Shown one piece after another: positions 63,025 through 64,000 of a stretch of DNA of 64,000 nucleotides. Origin of the DNA: Yaniella halotolerans DSM 15476 (GTDB taxonomy: Bacteria > Actinomycetota > Actinomycetes > Actinomycetales > Micrococcaceae); assembly GCF_000420805.1 (NCBI RefSeq), contig NZ_ATVQ01000001.1:1054001-1118000 (forward strand). The letters are read 5' to 3'. The stretch's first letter is position 1. Each line of letters starts with the position of its first letter. The notes under the pieces were generated by a model. It was not told where the DNA came from and searched no databases. It was given only the letters and a program-made list of their open reading frames with translations. Position numbers and translations under genes: made by a program.

Positions 63025-64000
63025 GCTGGTCCTGGAAGCCTGCAGCACTCGGGATCACACCCCGGCATGATCTACCGTCAGGTTGGAAAGTCGCACGTGT
63101 GGGAGATCTGGCACATCTAATAAATGGGCAACCCTATGATTCGAAATTTTTCGGTCAAGAAGGTGTTCCGTTGATCCGCATCAGAGACATACTTGGTGGC
63201 TCAATCGAGACTAGATACAGTGGTGCGCCGTTGACCTCTCGACGAGTGCAATATGGTGATTTACTCATCGGGATGGATGGGGATTTCAATACCGGCCGTT
63301 GGGAACACTCTGAGCCAGGCTTACTAAATCAACGTGTCTTGGCTGTTGAAGCTTCAGCTGAGATTTCTTCATGGTTTGGCTACTGTTTGCCAGAACCTCT
63401 AACCATTATCAATGACTTAAAATATTCAACAACCGTCAAACATTTGTCGTCTAAAGATGTTGCTTCGATTCGTATCCCTCTACCTGGGAATACAGATTTA
63501 CTCAAACTCTTATATTTTCTTGATCGTGAGACGGCGGAGATTGATGCGTTTATTGCGGATCAGGAACGGCTGATTGAGTTGTTGGAGGAGCGTCGTGCCG
63601 CAACGATCACCCACGCCGTCACCAAAGGCCTCGACCCCAATGCCCCGATGAAAGACAGCGGTTTGGAATGGGTAGGCCAAATACCAGAGCATTGGCGCAT
63701 GATGCCGATAAAAAGGGTTGCTTCAATACGAGGGAGAATTGGCTTTCGCGGATACACGACCGCTGATCTAGTTGATGAAGGTAGCGGAGCGATTGCCTTG
63801 AGTCCGGGGAATATGCGAGCGGGACGCTTGCGCTGGCAGGATTCTACCTATATTTCATGGGAGAAGTACTTTGAATCCCCCGAAATTGTCGTATCTTCGG
63901 GTGACACTCTTTTGGTCAAAACTGGTTCGACATTTGGTAAGACCGCCTATGTAGAGTTGTCCGAGAAGTCACACGTGACTATCAACCCGCAGATAGTGAT
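63021..64000 (+). CDS. hsdS: Type I specificity subunit HsdS (runs off the window)
   Basis: At least 326 codons, open to the window edge. Target-recognition domain 1 starts at LPSGWKVARVGDLAHLINGQ and ends near KHLSSKDVASIRIPLP. The central conserved helices LDRETAEIDAFIADQERLIE, LLEERRAATITHAVTKGL follow, and recognition domain 2 begins at DSGLEWVGQIPEHW. The ATG overlaps the hsdM stop. HsdS sets the sequence recognised by both methylation and cleavage; hsdR is expected beyond the edge. Confidence 0.95.
   Translation, partial: MSWSWKPAALGITPRHDLPSGWKVARVGDLAHLINGQPYDSKFFGQEGVPLIRIRDILGGSIETRYSGAPLTSRRVQYGDLLIGMDGDFNTGRWEHSEPGLLNQRVLAVEASAEISSWFGYCLPEPLTIINDLKYSTTVKHLSSKDVASIRIPLPGNTDLLKLLYFLDRETAEIDAFIADQERLIELLEERRAATITHAVTKGLDPNAPMKDSGLEWVGQIPEHWRMMPIKRVASIRGRIGFRGYTTADLVDEGSGAIALSPGNMRAGRLRWQDSTYISWEKYFESPEIVVSSGDTLLVKTGSTFGKTAYVELSEKSHVTINPQIV

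Noticed and set aside
1-64000. CRISPR arrays, rRNA, tRNA or an integrase
   Set aside because: No spaced direct-repeat array, rRNA-like block, convincing tRNA cloverleaf or integrase gene was seen while reading both strands by eye; a tRNA scan would settle the tRNA question.

Overview
The window reads as chromosome of an actinobacterium of moderate G+C content, probably a Micrococcales/Micrococcaceae-type organism. This rests on the overall gene style (TetR/MFS, PucR, IclR, frequent GTG starts, a cre-type cresol cluster like that of Corynebacterium glutamicum). The genus cannot be fixed from this sequence alone.

Layout. (1) 0.1-12.3 kb: ordinary accessory genes. These are a zinc alcohol dehydrogenase, a TRAP-TAXI transporter, a secreted lipase paired with a lipase-maturation-factor-like membrane protein, a frameshifted and internally deleted DUF262/DUF1524 (GmrSD-like) restriction gene, a TetR/MFS efflux pair with a visible candidate operator, and DUF1348 and VOC proteins. 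(2) 12.3-15.7 kb: a scar. An IS21-family element splits the 3' half of a fumarylacetoacetate-hydrolase (FAH) gene. The FAH 5' half and the 5' half of a divergent regulator gene are both gone. (3) 16-39 kb: a visibly A+T-richer catabolic island. A leftward run encodes two subunits resembling the glycine-decarboxylase P protein but lacking its hallmark motifs, an AcoX-like ATP-NAD-kinase-fold protein, an SDR, a 3-hydroxyacyl-CoA-dehydrogenase-like enzyme, a cupin, an amidase, a YtcJ-type amidohydrolase and a DctPQM TRAP transporter. Divergently transcribed are a second YtcJ-type amidohydrolase and a PucR regulator. Facing them is a thiamine-diphosphate enzyme with a TctCBA transporter. The substrate is not recognisable; this is the best candidate for an undescribed pathway. 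(4) 40-54 kb: an AAHS aromatic-acid transporter, an NhaC antiporter and a DUF2249-cupin protein, followed by an IclR regulator and eight genes in the order creJ-I-H-G-F-E-D-C. In C. glutamicum these phosphorylate 4-cresol, oxidise the methyl group of the aryl phosphate with a P450 and its redox partners, dephosphorylate, and oxidise the alcohol to 4-hydroxybenzoate. (5) 54-64 kb: a defence island with McrBC, a stand-alone HEPN (Swt1-type) plus DUF3320-like protein, a small conserved hypothetical, and a type I methylase (hsdM) with a specificity gene (hsdS) that runs off the window.

How they work together. Regions 3 and 4 are self-contained import-and-degrade modules: each has its own carboxylate or aromatic uptake system, hydrolases or activating enzymes, and a local regulator. 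Region 5 with the broken DUF262 gene shows repeated acquisition and loss of restriction systems. Region 2 records insertion, deletion and probably the left boundary of the acquired island.
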